DNA from: Bacillota bacterium
Lineage (GTDB): Bacteria; Bacillota; Clostridia; Christensenellales; CAG-138
Direction: 5' to 3'
Assembly (NCBI GenBank): GCA_023400985.1
Contig: JAEXEN010000030.1
Coordinates: 1-64,000 of the forward strand
DNA: 64,000 nt
Shown: positions 1 to 8,899 of the stretch, piece after piece
Numbering within the stretch: the stretch's first letter is position 1
How the letters are laid out: every line of letters starts with the position of its first letter
The notes under the pieces: generated by a model
What the model saw: the letters and a program-made list of their open reading frames with translations, nothing else
Told to the model about the DNA's origin: nothing
Database searches by the model: none
Program-made: the position numbers and the translations under genes

Positions 1-596
1 TCCGTATGCTTGCGACTCTGATCAAACCCGATAGCGGCGACGCCGTTCTGGACGGGGCCGGCATCGTTACCGAGCCGGAGCTTGTGCGCGCGAAAATCGG
101 CTTTCTGACCAGCGATTTGAAGCTGGAGGAATTTTTCACCCCCAGCTATCTCTATAATTTTTTCGCTTCGCTCCATGGCATCGATCCGGCGCTTCGCGAA
201 AAACGCAAAAAGAGCATATTTGAAACGTTCGGCATCAACGACTTCGCCGAGATCAAGATCGCAAACCTCTCCACCGGCATGAAGCAGAAGGCGTCTTTGG
301 CGATTTCCCTCGTCCACGATCCCGAGATCATCATCTTTGACGAGCCGACCAACGGTCTTGACGTGATCACTGCAAAGGTAGTTACGGACTATTTGATCTC
401 ACTTAGAGCGCAAGGGAAAACCATTCTTGTTTCCACGCACATTTTCAGCTTGGCGGAAAAGATCTGCGACAGAGTCGGCATTATCATAAAGGGTAAGATG
501 GCCGCCTGCGGTACACTCGACGAAATACGGGCGGGAAAGAGCCTTGAAGACAGGTTTTTTGAAATCTATTCGGAAACGGCGGGTGCGGCAGAATGA
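1..596 (+). CDS. ABC exporter ATP-binding subunit, NatA-like (5' end cut by window)
   Basis: Nucleotide-binding subunit of an ABC-2 type exporter, acting at the cytoplasmic face. The reading frame is open to the left edge, so the Walker A loop lies outside the window; the first visible residues (MLATLIKPDSG) are those that normally follow it. The ABC signature LSTGMKQK, Walker B IIIFDEPTNGLD and H-loop STH are all present. The stop overlaps the start of the permease gene by four bases (ATGA), implying translational coupling. The closest familiar pattern is the NatA/CcmA-type ATPase of sodium or drug exporters; the substrate cannot be told from sequence. Confidence 0.9.
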   Translation, partial: RMLATLIKPDSGDAVLDGAGIVTEPELVRAKIGFLTSDLKLEEFFTPSYLYNFFASLHGIDPALREKRKKSIFETFGINDFAEIKIANLSTGMKQKASLAISLVHDPEIIIFDEPTNGLDVITAKVVTDYLISLRAQGKTILVSTHIFSLAEKICDRVGIIIKGKMAACGTLDEIRAGKSLEDRFFEIYSETAGAAE

Positions 597-1771
597 AAAA
601 CAACGTTATCATCATCATAAAAAAAGAGCTTGCCCGCTTTTTTGGCGACAAGCGGCTGATACTCTCTACCGTGTTGCTGCCCGGCATCATGATCTACATT
701 CTTTATTCCTTCATGGGCAGCGCGCTTCAGAACATGCTCCAGCCTGAGGAAAATTACAGATATACGATTTCCACGGTAAATCTGCCGGAATCCATATCGG
801 CTCTGACCGGAAATATGGAGGCTGACTTCACGGCTGTGGACGCGGACAAAGTGGAGGACGCAAAGGCCGCCATTGCCGAAAAGGAGCTCGATCTGCTGGC
901 CGTGTTCCCCGAGGACTTCGATGCGCAGGTCGCAGCTTATGACCCCGCTTCAAGCAAGATTGCTCCTCAGGTGGCATTGTACTACAACGCCACGCGAACC
1001 GAGTCCTCCACAGCCTATGACATGATGAACGGCATTCTGAACGCCCATGAGAGCTCTCTCGCTAATAAATTTGACGTTAACGCGGGCGGTGAGAACTTTA
1101 ACCTCGCTACCGAGAAGGACGCCTCAGGCTTTATGTTTTCGTCCTTGCTTCCCCTGCTGCTTATCATGTTCCTTTTCTCCGGCTGCATGGCAGTTGCGCC
1201 CGAAGCGATTGCCGGTGAGAAGGAGCGCGGGACCATTGCCACAATGCTCATCACGCCGGTGAATCGCAGCGAACTGGTCATGGGCAAGATCTTTGCCCTT
1301 GCGGTCATAGCGTTGCTTTCGGGCGTCTCCAGCATTTTGGGAACGCTCCTTTCGCTGCCGAAGCTCATGGGCGTTGCCGAAGGCATGCCGGCAGCTTTTT
1401 ACAGCCTCGCCGATTATGCCATGCTTGCGGCGGTAGTACTCTCCACAGTGCTGCTCCTGATTTCCATGATCTCCATTATTTCCGCCTATGCCAAAACCGT
1501 AAAGGAAGCGCAGACATTCGTGATGCCCCTGATGATCGTCGTCATGCTGGTGGGTGTGACGGGCATGTTCAGCGGTAGTGCGCAGACGGGAACGCTGTAT
1601 TATCTCATCCCGATCTACAACAGCGTACAGAGTATGGTGGGCATCTTCTCCTTCAACGCCGCGGCAATGAACATATTCGTTACGGTGCTTATGAACCTTG
1701 TCCTGTCTGTAGGATGCGGATTTGCGCTCACCGGGATGTTCAACAGCGAGAAAGTCATGTTCAGCAAATAA
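593..1771 (+). CDS. ABC-2 type permease, NatB-like
   Basis: Membrane subunit paired with the upstream ATPase. A 392-residue protein with one N-terminal membrane helix (about residues 22-42), a large extracytoplasmic domain (about 45-185), then five or so helices in the C-terminal half. The segment around residues 200-215, reading AGEKERGTI, is the typical ABC-2 cytoplasmic elbow of NatB-like permeases (ABC2_membrane_3 type). The start ATG overlaps the ATPase stop. NatAB of Bacillus exports sodium, but related pairs export peptides or drugs, so the substrate is left open. A strong bidirectional terminator follows the gene. Confidence 0.88.
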   Translation: MKNNVIIIIKKELARFFGDKRLILSTVLLPGIMIYILYSFMGSALQNMLQPEENYRYTISTVNLPESISALTGNMEADFTAVDADKVEDAKAAIAEKELDLLAVFPEDFDAQVAAYDPASSKIAPQVALYYNATRTESSTAYDMMNGILNAHESSLANKFDVNAGGENFNLATEKDASGFMFSSLLPLLLIMFLFSGCMAVAPEAIAGEKERGTIATMLITPVNRSELVMGKIFALAVIALLSGVSSILGTLLSLPKLMGVAEGMPAAFYSLADYAMLAAVVLSTVLLLISMISIISAYAKTVKEAQTFVMPLMIVVMLVGVTGMFSGSAQTGTLYYLIPIYNSVQSMVGIFSFNAAAMNIFVTVLMNLVLSVGCGFALTGMFNSEKVMFSK

Positions 1772-1788
1772 GGGTCTGCCGAAAAGCA

Positions 1789-1830
1789 AAAACTGCCCGG
1801 CGGGATGCAAGCATTCCGCCGGGCAGTTTT
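1789..1830. terminator. bidirectional intrinsic terminator
   Basis: A perfect hairpin with a 19-base-pair stem (one G-U pair) and a four-base CAAG loop. It is flanked by A-rich sequence on the left and T-rich sequence on the right, so it can end both the plus-strand ABC exporter operon and the minus-strand gene that converges on it. Confidence 0.9.
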
Positions 1831-1856
1831 ATGACAAAAGATCGATTTCCAGGTTT

Positions 1857-2696
1857 TTACCCCTTCAGCACATCGTCGATGAGCGCGTTGAGCTGCGCGT
1901 CCACGGCGATATCGCTTTCGGCTTTCGCCATGGCGTCGGATATGATCTCATCCACGGTCCAGACATGCTCTTCCTGCTGCTTCTCGGAGGGATTTTCGAG
2001 CTCCGCAACGCGGGGCTCGTTTTCCTCGTCAGCCATCTCGGGCTTTCCTTCATACGCCTCGCCGGCTTCGTTTTCCATCGTCCCAACGGGAGGGAGATCG
2101 CGGCCCTGCAAGGCGTAGATGCCCTGCATGAGCGCGGCGGGGGTTTCGTATTCCTCGGGAAGCTCTACGCTTTCTTGCTCCAGACTCTTGCGCAGCGCGG
2201 CGGTACCGTAGTCGATCTCGGCGCTGTCGTCCGCAAGGATCTCGCCGCGCGCGAGCGCCTCGAAGTTTTCGGCATAGGCCTTTACGTGGTCGGCAGCCGC
2301 AAAGAGCTGCGCGTTGAAAGCGGCGAGTGTTTCCCGGTACATTCTGGCGTCATTCTCCACGCCAACGAGAAGCTCGTCGGCCTTTTGGCGTGCTTCGAGC
2401 CTGATCTCCTCCGCGTGCGCGTGCGCTTCCTGTATCACGCGCTCGGCTTCCTCGGCGGCAAGCCTTTTGTTCTGTTCTGCGTCCTCAATCGTGTCGTTTC
2501 GCACCTTTTCGGCGGCGGCGACGATGCGCGCGGCGGCGGATTTCGCCTCGGTGAGAGCGCCGATGATAGCCTCCTCCTTGGCGCGATAATCCGCAAGCCG
2601 GTCCTTCAAGTCCCCGTTGTCTGCCGTAAGCTCCGCGATTTTCGCCTCGCTTTCCCTAAGCGTCTCCTCCAATTGCTTTGCTTTGCTGCCGAACAT
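1857..2696 (-). CDS. coiled-coil protein, DivIVA-like architecture, function unknown
   Basis: A 279-residue soluble, acidic protein. Residues about 5-130 are an uninterrupted charged, alanine-rich coiled coil with heptad spacing (segments such as LEETLRESEAKIAEL and KRLAAEEAERVIQEA); the tail is acidic and low in complexity, with a short predicted helix at the end. The first half resembles the coiled coils of DivIVA/GpsB-type septum proteins, but the family's N-terminal membrane-binding motif is not evident, so that name is only a suggestion. The ATG is preferred over the TTG one codon upstream because AGGAGGG lies seven bases before it. It follows ruvB in the same direction after a 44-base gap and may share its transcript. 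Confidence 0.6.
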   Translation of the reverse strand: MFGSKAKQLEETLRESEAKIAELTADNGDLKDRLADYRAKEEAIIGALTEAKSAAARIVAAAEKVRNDTIEDAEQNKRLAAEEAERVIQEAHAHAEEIRLEARQKADELLVGVENDARMYRETLAAFNAQLFAAADHVKAYAENFEALARGEILADDSAEIDYGTAALRKSLEQESVELPEEYETPAALMQGIYALQGRDLPPVGTMENEAGEAYEGKPEMADEENEPRVAELENPSEKQQEEHVWTVDEIISDAMAKAESDIAVDAQLNALIDDVLKG

Positions 2697-2740
2697 CAAA
2701 AAGCCCTCCTTCCAAATTCCCCCATATGATTTGCAATGTT

Positions 2741-3766
2741 TTATAAATCCATGCGCTCCTGTTGGGAAACGACCGGCAAAGCATATCCCATATGCTTATA
2801 GCCCGCCGGAAGCACGATGCGCCCGCGCGGCGTGCGCGCGATAAGCCCGAGCTGCAATAGGTACGGCTCGTACACGTCCTCGATGGTGGTCGCGTCGTCG
2901 CCGGTAGCGGCTGCGATGGTATCGAGCCCCACGGGGCGGTTGGAGAATTTTTCGATCATGGCCGCGAGCATACGCCTGTCCACCGCATCAAGCCCGAGCT
3001 CGTCGATAGAAAGCATATTGAGGCCCGCGCGCGCGGTTTCAAGGTCGATCACGCCGCTGCAGCAGACCTGTGCGTAATCGCGCACGCGCTTTAAAAGCCT
3101 GTTCACGACGCGCGGGGTGCCGCGGGAGCGCGATGCAATCTCCATCGCGCCCTCTTCATCGATCTCGATACCCAAAATACCGGCGCTTCGCTCGATGATC
3201 GTCTTTAGATCCTTCGGCTCGTACATCTGAAGCTGTTCCTTGATGCCAAAGCGATCGCGAAGCGGCGAGGTGAGGAGCCCCATGCGCGTGGTCGCGCCCA
3301 CAAGCGTGAAATGCGGCAGGTCGAGCCTTATGGAATGTGCGCCCGGGCCCTTGCCGATGATGATGTCGAGCGCGTAATCCTCCATGGCGGGATACAGTAT
3401 TTCTTCCACGTTCGCGTTGAGGCGGTGTATCTCGTCGATAAAGAGCACGTCGCCCGCAGAGAGGTTCGTAAGGATGGCGGCCAAATCGCCCGCGTGGGTG
3501 ATGGCGGGGCCGGAGGTAATGCGAAGGTTCCCCCCCATCTCGTTGGCGATGATGGCGGCAAGCGTGGTTTTTCCAAGGCCCGGGGCGCCGTACAAAAGCG
3601 CATGATCGAGCGGCTCCTTGCGCTGTTTGGCCGCGCCGATGTAGATGCGCATGTGCTCTTTGACCTCGGACTGGCCGATATACTCGCTCAAAAAGCGCGG
3701 GCGCAGGCTGTATTCCTGCTCGTCCTCCGTAAGCATGGACGAGGTGATGAGACGGTCGTCGGTCAT
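2741..3766 (-). CDS. ruvB: Holliday junction branch migration ATPase RuvB
   Basis: Motor ATPase that drives Holliday-junction branch migration together with RuvA. The 341-residue length matches the family. Visible features are the N-terminal conserved block LRPRFLSEYIGQ, Walker A GAPGLGKT near residue 60, Walker B LFIDEIHRLN near 108, sensor motif GATTRMG and arginine-finger region SPLRDRFG, followed by a winged-helix C-terminus with RTPRGR. It is the third gene of ruvC-ruvA-ruvB, 24 bases after ruvA, the usual arrangement for these recombination repair genes. Confidence 0.98.
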   Translation of the reverse strand: MTDDRLITSSMLTEDEQEYSLRPRFLSEYIGQSEVKEHMRIYIGAAKQRKEPLDHALLYGAPGLGKTTLAAIIANEMGGNLRITSGPAITHAGDLAAILTNLSAGDVLFIDEIHRLNANVEEILYPAMEDYALDIIIGKGPGAHSIRLDLPHFTLVGATTRMGLLTSPLRDRFGIKEQLQMYEPKDLKTIIERSAGILGIEIDEEGAMEIASRSRGTPRVVNRLLKRVRDYAQVCCSGVIDLETARAGLNMLSIDELGLDAVDRRMLAAMIEKFSNRPVGLDTIAAATGDDATTIEDVYEPYLLQLGLIARTPRGRIVLPAGYKHMGYALPVVSQQERMDL

Positions 3767-3790
3767 GCATTTTCTCCCATGTGCGTTTTC

Positions 3791-4384
3791 CTATCCCTTT
3801 CGCGCAAGCTCGCGAAGCGCTGACATAATAACGTCCTCCACCTTTTCGCCGTCCGGCACGGCTGCCACGGCGCGGCCTGCGCTCACGCCGTCGTACCCCA
3901 GGGATACGAGCGCGGCCACAGCTTCGCTTCGCACGTCGAGCCGGCCGGGAACTGCCGCCGAACTACCGGGAACTTGCATTTCGTCGGCAGAGACCTTTTC
4001 CTTCAATTCGAGGAGCAGACGCGCGGCGGTCTTTCGCCCCATACCCGGCACGCGGTCGAACGCGGCGGCGTTTTCCGTGAGGATGGCAGCCGCGATATCG
4101 GGCACGGAGAGAACGCCGAGCACGCTTAAAGCAAGCTTCGGACCCACGCGCGTGACCGCGATGAGGCGGCGGAACATCGCCCGCTCCTCGGTAGACTTAA
4201 ACCCGTACAGGGCCATTACGTCCTGTGCAATATGAAAATGCGTATAGAGCTTATCGGTTTCGCCCGCCTTGAGCTGTTTTAAGGTATTTGCCGAGCAGAA
4301 AAGTTCGTAGCCGACCCCCGCCGCTTCGACGACGGCGCGGTCGTGCGATACTTCCTCTACCGTTCCCCTGATATGTGCGTACAT
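3791..4384 (-). CDS. ruvA: Holliday junction DNA-binding subunit RuvA
   Basis: Tetrameric junction-binding protein that loads RuvB. The chosen ATG begins MYAHIRGTVEE, matching the conserved RuvA N-terminus (MIAxIRG); an upstream in-frame extension would overlap ruvC and add 14 residues not typical of the family. The product is 197 residues: OB-fold (about 1-65), helix-hairpin-helix motifs (about 70-140, with VGPKLALSVL and PGMGRKTAARLL), and a C-terminal RuvB-contact domain (about 150-197). It starts 13 bases after the ruvC stop. Confidence 0.97.
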   Translation of the reverse strand: MYAHIRGTVEEVSHDRAVVEAAGVGYELFCSANTLKQLKAGETDKLYTHFHIAQDVMALYGFKSTEERAMFRRLIAVTRVGPKLALSVLGVLSVPDIAAAILTENAAAFDRVPGMGRKTAARLLLELKEKVSADEMQVPGSSAAVPGRLDVRSEAVAALVSLGYDGVSAGRAVAAVPDGEKVEDVIMSALRELARKG

Positions 4385-4397
4385 TCTATCGGCCCCT

Positions 4398-4895
4398 TTA
4401 TTTGATGCGGAATTCCTCCGCGGCAAATCGGTTGGTGTTGGCGTGGCAGATGGCCGCTGCGAGCGCGTCCGCGGCGTCGTCGGGCTTCGGAGCCGCCTTG
4501 AGCGAAAGAAGTATTTTTACCATCTGCTGCACCTGCTTCTTATCGGCATGGCCGTTGCCGGTGACGGCGAGCTTGATCTGCATGGGGGTATATTCGTAAA
4601 GCGCGACGCCGGATTGCTGCGCCGCGAGCACCGCCACACCCCTGCCCGCGCCCACCTGAAGCGCGGTGGTGACATTCCTGGCAAAAAACAACTCCTCGAA
4701 CGCGATCTCGTCAGGCTTATAGAGGCCGATGAGCTGACGCATGCCGAGGTAGAGCTTTTCGAGGCGTTCGGGAAAAGGGATATCCGGCGTGGTTTCGACG
4801 ACGCCGTAGTCCACGGCCGAAAGCGCGTTCGGGCCTTTTTGCACAACGCCATAGCCCAAAATGGCATACCCTGGATCGATGCCGAGAATGACCAA
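4398..4895 (-). CDS. ruvC: crossover junction endodeoxyribonuclease RuvC
   Basis: Holliday-junction resolvase. The RNase H-like fold is shown by ILGIDPG at the N-terminus (catalytic Asp7), a second acidic motif EIAFEELFFARN (Glu67/68), and the C-terminal acidic cluster KPDDAADALAAAICH that coordinates magnesium. Length 165 residues is normal. It is the first gene of ruvCAB and has a repeat-rich 520-base spacer upstream. Confidence 0.97.
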   Translation of the reverse strand: MVILGIDPGYAILGYGVVQKGPNALSAVDYGVVETTPDIPFPERLEKLYLGMRQLIGLYKPDEIAFEELFFARNVTTALQVGAGRGVAVLAAQQSGVALYEYTPMQIKLAVTGNGHADKKQVQQMVKILLSLKAAPKPDDAADALAAAICHANTNRFAAEEFRIK

Positions 4896-5419
4896 GCGCG
4901 TTCCTCCCGATCGTTAAGAATTCCTTCCCATATTCTAACATGCGGCTTGGTTTTCCACAACCGAGAGAACGCAAAACACGAACTTTTGTGCGAGGAGATA
5001 TGCACGGATGATTTTTCATACCCCAGATCGGGCGGATACTATACGCCCCTGCGGGGCACGTTGCCTTAACGGCAGCACGCGGCGGGATGAAAATCATCCC
5101 GCCCTACACCCCTTTTCGGAACGGCAAAGACATTCCGGGGGGTCCGGGGGCCGCAGCCCTCGAACCCCAAAGGGATTATTAAGGAGCCGCAACCCCTTAC
5201 TTTATTCCGGCTTCGGCGACATGCGCGTCTGGCGAAGCCGGAGCCCTTCGGGCCAAGGCCTACGGCTTTGCGTGCGCTGAAACGGATGAAAACCGAAGGT
5301 TTTCGTTCCTTTCAGGAAACACCGGCCGTAAGGCACGAACAGGCGCTTCCCGCAAAACCCGCCGCGGCGACCCTCGCGCATGTGACTGCACGGCACATGC
5401 ACGAAAGCGCGGAGCGCTT
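4896..5419. repeat. repeat-rich non-coding spacer with several hairpins
   Basis: No credible gene is seen in these 524 bases. The stretch carries a chain of inverted repeats: GGCGGGATGA/TCATCCCGCC around an AAA loop (5081-5103), CCGGCTTCG/CGAAGCCGG (5207-5241) and GAAAACC/GGTTTTC around GAA (5288-5304). It also has GC-rich blocks such as GGGGGGTCCGGGGGCCGCAG near 5136 that look like dispersed intergenic elements of clostridial genomes. Short open frames here are built from these repeats and have no ribosome sites. Part of the left end may hold the ruvC promoter, but none is clear. Confidence 0.6.
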
Positions 5420-5968
5420 CTAACTTTCAGCGCTTTCAAGATATGCATTTATACCGTTCAGATCATCGAAGGGCAAACCGAGCTCGAGCTCTGCGCGCTC
5501 CGCGTCGTCGAGCGCCTCCGCGTCGTAGTCGAGCACCATCAGCCTTTTTTCCGCATAGGTCGTTTCGTCGGTGCGATAGATGCCGAGCTCATCATCAGTA
5601 AGGCGCAGAATATAATGCGCGGGGCAATAACCCAAAAAGGTCCTTTCAAACACGGCTTCCCCGTCCTTAAAGGACGTAAGCGTCCAGCCGGGGTACGCGA
5701 ACTCCGCTTCCTCCCGTGTTTTCCCCGTTAAGTCTTCGCCGCCCGCGGTGACGATCTCATGCGAGCACGCCGCAAAATCCGCTTTCAGCAGCACCTTGAC
5801 GGGCATGCTCACGCCCGCAAGATCCTCCGTCGGTGCGGGCAATTGCTCCGCATTCTCCTTGGGGCCGATGAGCAAGCCTAAAAAAAGCCCCAGAAACAGC
5901 ATGCAGAGCGTCGTGAGTGCGTAGGCGATGCGCTTTTTATTGCGCTGCAGAAATTCGATTGCTTTCAT
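5420..5968 (-). CDS. membrane-anchored protein of unknown function, weakly BofC-like
   Basis: A 182-residue protein with a basic N-terminus, one membrane helix (about residues 14-34) and an extracytoplasmic domain containing CSHEIVTAGGEDL and LGYCPAHYILRL. The conserved Cys-Pro-x-His-Tyr block and beta-rich pattern recall the C-terminal domain associated with BofC in some Clostridia, but this is a weak resemblance. The start at MKAIEFLQRNKK is chosen because the only upstream option lies inside the preceding terminator hairpin. It is separated from htrA by that terminator, so it probably has its own promoter. Confidence 0.55.
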   Translation of the reverse strand: MKAIEFLQRNKKRIAYALTTLCMLFLGLFLGLLIGPKENAEQLPAPTEDLAGVSMPVKVLLKADFAACSHEIVTAGGEDLTGKTREEAEFAYPGWTLTSFKDGEAVFERTFLGYCPAHYILRLTDDELGIYRTDETTYAEKRLMVLDYDAEALDDAERAELELGLPFDDLNGINAYLESAES

Positions 5969-5992
5969 AAGAAGATTGTTGCCTATGTATAC

Positions 5993-6042
5993 AAAATGTA
6001 AACGGGGCGATTTTGCAAGCAAAACCGCCCCGTTTACATTTT
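5993..6042. terminator. strong intrinsic terminator after htrA
   Basis: Seventeen-base-pair perfect arms (AAAATGTAAACGGGGCG and its complement) with a second small stem TTTTG/CAAAA in the loop. On the minus strand it lies just downstream of the htrA stop and ends in a T-rich stretch. Being symmetric, it can work in either direction. Confidence 0.88.
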
Positions 6043-6056
6043 ATGTTTCTTAAATT

Positions 6057-7382
6057 TTACTTCTCAAAATAGCTGAAATCTTCGATCACAATATCGTCCA
6101 CGTACTCGGAGCCGAAGGTGTTCCTGTCGCCCAAGGTAACGGCGACCTCGACGGTCTTGCCTTTGCGCCAGAGCTCGAACACCACCTTGTCACCCACGGA
6201 CTTGCCGGAGATGGTATTGACGAAAGCGGCTTGATCCACCGCCTCGATGCCGTCGAACTTCACAATGATGTCGCCGGGCCTGACGCCCGCCTGATCGGCG
6301 GAGCTGTCCACAAACACCGAGGAGACCAGCATACCGAGGGGGATATCGTACTTTTTCGATTCATACGTTTCCACCGCGACCACGGAAATGCCGAGGCCCG
6401 GACGGGGAACATGCCCGTCGGTGATGAGGGTTTGGATAACTTCAAGCGCCCCGTTGATGGGGAGCGCGAAGCCGAGGCCCTCGGCGGAGATGGCATTGCC
6501 GTACTCGTCATAGCTTGCGGTGATGGTCTTTGCCGAAACGATGCCCACGACCTCGCCCTTCATGTTGAGGAGCGGGCCGCCCGAGTTGCCGGGGTTGACG
6601 GCGGCGTCGGTCTGCAAATAGACGTTCGACTGGCCGTCGATGTTCACATCGCGCGCAGTGGCGCTGATGATGCCGAAGGTCGGTGTGCTGGCAAGCTCGC
6701 GGCCCGTCGGGTCGCCGATGGCCACCACGAACTCGCCCACACGAACGGCGTCGGAGTCGCCGAGCTTGAGCGGGGTGACGCCCGCATATTCCACCTTCAA
6801 AACGGCCACGTCATAGACTTTATCCACACCCACAAGCTCCGCTTCGAGTTCCGTGCCGTCGTTGAGCACCACGCCGATGCTTGTCGCGCCGTCGATGATA
6901 TGCGCGTTGGTGGCGATATAGCCCTCGCTCGAAATGAAGAAGCCCGTGCCGGAGCCGGAGGGAACGTCGGTATCCCCCTCGCTCGAATACATGTAATTGA
7001 TCACGCCCACGATGCCGGTTTTCACCTGCTCTACGATATCGGGGATGGGATTGGCGCTATCGCCGATGCTGGGGCTCGCCCCGTCAAACTGCGGCATGTT
7101 CCTGTCGGTCGGCACGGGCGTAAGCGCGGGCACGGCCGGGTCGGGCGTAATGGTAGGCTGCGGCGTTGCCGATGTAGCAGGCATCGGTCCGTTGCCGTTA
7201 TAATCCCTGTAGAAGCTCGAATTGCCAAACAGCAGGCTCATCACAAGGCAGCCCGCGATAAACGACACGATCGCCGTCGCTACATACCCGCCTATACCGC
7301 GGCGTTTGTTGTTGTATTGCCCTTTTTGGTAATACGGGTCCTCGGGACCGCCGTAGTAGCCGTAGCCGTTATATTGATCCAT
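6057..7382 (-). CDS. htrA: HtrA/DegP-family membrane-anchored serine protease
   Basis: Surface quality-control protease of the S1C (trypsin-like) family. The 441-residue protein has a Tyr/Gly-rich cytoplasmic head, a membrane helix (about 32-52), a Pro/Thr-rich linker (about 64-100), a protease domain with the triad His161 (TNAHIIDG), Asp191 (YDVAVLKV) and Ser267 (NPGNSGGP), and one PDZ domain (about 335-425, with GVRPGDIIVKFDG). This is the domain order of Gram-positive HtrA. It lies directly downstream of a two-component system in the same direction, as in the WalRK-HtrA/YycX arrangement, suggesting cell-envelope stress control. Confidence 0.95.
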   Translation of the reverse strand: MDQYNGYGYYGGPEDPYYQKGQYNNKRRGIGGYVATAIVSFIAGCLVMSLLFGNSSFYRDYNGNGPMPATSATPQPTITPDPAVPALTPVPTDRNMPQFDGASPSIGDSANPIPDIVEQVKTGIVGVINYMYSSEGDTDVPSGSGTGFFISSEGYIATNAHIIDGATSIGVVLNDGTELEAELVGVDKVYDVAVLKVEYAGVTPLKLGDSDAVRVGEFVVAIGDPTGRELASTPTFGIISATARDVNIDGQSNVYLQTDAAVNPGNSGGPLLNMKGEVVGIVSAKTITASYDEYGNAISAEGLGFALPINGALEVIQTLITDGHVPRPGLGISVVAVETYESKKYDIPLGMLVSSVFVDSSADQAGVRPGDIIVKFDGIEAVDQAAFVNTISGKSVGDKVVFELWRKGKTVEVAVTLGDRNTFGSEYVDDIVIEDFSYFEK

Positions 7383-7432
7383 ACATTACGTCCTCCGTTT
7401 GAAAAACAGTATATCGCGCAGGATGCCCCATA

Positions 7433-8896
7433 TCAATGCTTTTCTAAAATGGCGCGCGGTTTTTTCTCCGCCGCACGCCTTAAAGTAAAGCGAAAGCATG
7501 CGCCTGCGCCGGGTGTTGAAATCACTTCGATGGTCTGGGCGTGCGCGTCGAGGATGCGCTTGACGATGGAAAGTCCAAGCCCCGTTCCCGATGTATTCGA
7601 CGGCGTATGCGCTTTTTCCGCCTTATAAAAGCGCTCGAACACATGCGCAGCATCCTCCTCCGTCATGCCGCAGCCGCTGTCCTCCACGCTTACCGTAACG
7701 GTCCTTTTATCGGCTGTCGTGGATAACGTGAGCTTGCCGCCCGGCGGGGTGAACTTGACGGCGTTGTCGATGAGGTTTCGGAGCACCTGTGCGATTTGGC
7801 CTATATCGGCCTCCACAAAGCAGCGCTCCTCTTCAAACTCCACCGCAACATCTATGTTTTGGGCGTTCACGCGCGCCTCAAACGTAAGGAGCGTGCGGAG
7901 GATGAGTTCATTGATATCAAAATTCTCCATTTTGAGGGTATACTGGCCGCTTTCCATGCGCGCAAGGTCCAATAGGTCGTTGACCATGACCGTCATGCGC
8001 TTGTTTTCGCCGATGACGATATCGAGGTATTTCGCATGCTCCTCCACCGGTATGGTGCCGTCCTGCATAGCCTCCAAAAAGCCGCGCATGCTCGTGAGCG
8101 GCGAGCGAAGCTCATGGGAAACGTTCGCCACAAAGCTTCGTCGCGACATCTCGAGGGTATCGATCTCATCGGCCATGTAATTGAAGCTTTTCCCGAGCTG
8201 CGCCACCTCATCCGCGCCGACCACTTTCACGCGCGCATCAAAATCGCCTTTGGAGAAACGGCGGACGATGTTGTTCATTTCGATGATGGGTTTCGTCATC
8301 CTGCCCGTGATATAGGATACCGCAAGGAAGGCGAGCATAACCGCCACGCAGGCGGAAAGCAGCACGTCGAGATACACCTGCCGGACGGAAAGGTTGATGG
8401 CGCTCATATCCACATGCAAAAAGAGCGTACCCAAATTTGATCCGCCTTCGCCCGTAAGGGGGCGTACCAAAGACATCACGGGAATCGAAAGCGTATCTTT
8501 AAAAAGATCCGTGCGTATACTGCCGCCGGAAGTCGCCGATGCGGCCGCGGCGGAAAGGTCCGCATCGCGGCCGGCGGCCCATTTTTCCTTGGAGCTTTCG
8601 TCCGTGAACGTAGCTTTTCCGAGCGCCGCATCCGTAAACTGGAGCACGATAAGCGCATCGTATTTTCTTGCGATGGTGGCAAGCTCCTCCTTCGCCATGG
8701 GGCGCTTGTCGCTGTCGATATATTTCTCGGTCGCGATAGTATTGATTTCCTCCGCCTCGCGCATAAGCTCCGCTTCCTTCTCATCGATATACTGGCTTTT
8801 GAACATGCCGCCCACAGTCACGCCCAAAAGCGCGAGCAGCAAAAGCGTCGCGGCCAGATAGGTGAAAAGCATGCGCGAGAACAGGGTTTTGAACAT
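7433..8896 (-). CDS. sensor histidine kinase, HAMP-HisKA-HATPase type
   Basis: Membrane sensor of a two-component system. The 487-residue protein has helix one (about 11-30), an extracytoplasmic sensor region (about 31-174), helix two (about 175-197), a HAMP domain (about 198-250), a HisKA domain with phospho-acceptor His261 in NVSHELRSPL, and an ATPase domain with N box (LRNLIDNAVKF), G1 (DSGCGM) and G2 (GTGLGLSIV). The gene starts three bases after the response regulator stop. Organisation resembles VicK/PhoR/ResE-like kinases; with htrA next door, an envelope role is inferred. The signal is unknown. Confidence 0.93.
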   Translation of the reverse strand: MFKTLFSRMLFTYLAATLLLLALLGVTVGGMFKSQYIDEKEAELMREAEEINTIATEKYIDSDKRPMAKEELATIARKYDALIVLQFTDAALGKATFTDESSKEKWAAGRDADLSAAAASATSGGSIRTDLFKDTLSIPVMSLVRPLTGEGGSNLGTLFLHVDMSAINLSVRQVYLDVLLSACVAVMLAFLAVSYITGRMTKPIIEMNNIVRRFSKGDFDARVKVVGADEVAQLGKSFNYMADEIDTLEMSRRSFVANVSHELRSPLTSMRGFLEAMQDGTIPVEEHAKYLDIVIGENKRMTVMVNDLLDLARMESGQYTLKMENFDINELILRTLLTFEARVNAQNIDVAVEFEEERCFVEADIGQIAQVLRNLIDNAVKFTPPGGKLTLSTTADKRTVTVSVEDSGCGMTEEDAAHVFERFYKAEKAHTPSNTSGTGLGLSIVKRILDAHAQTIEVISTPGAGACFRFTLRRAAEKKPRAILEKH

Positions 8897-8899
8897 CCG

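Noticed and set aside
5202..5448. Short minus-strand frames in the spacer before ruvC
   Set aside because: They are formed by palindromic repeats and have no ribosome site.
6231..7628. 465-codon open frame on the plus strand
   Set aside because: It lies opposite htrA and the end of the kinase gene, both of which have intact motifs. The translation is Arg/His/Ala-rich, typical of an antisense shadow in GC-rich DNA.
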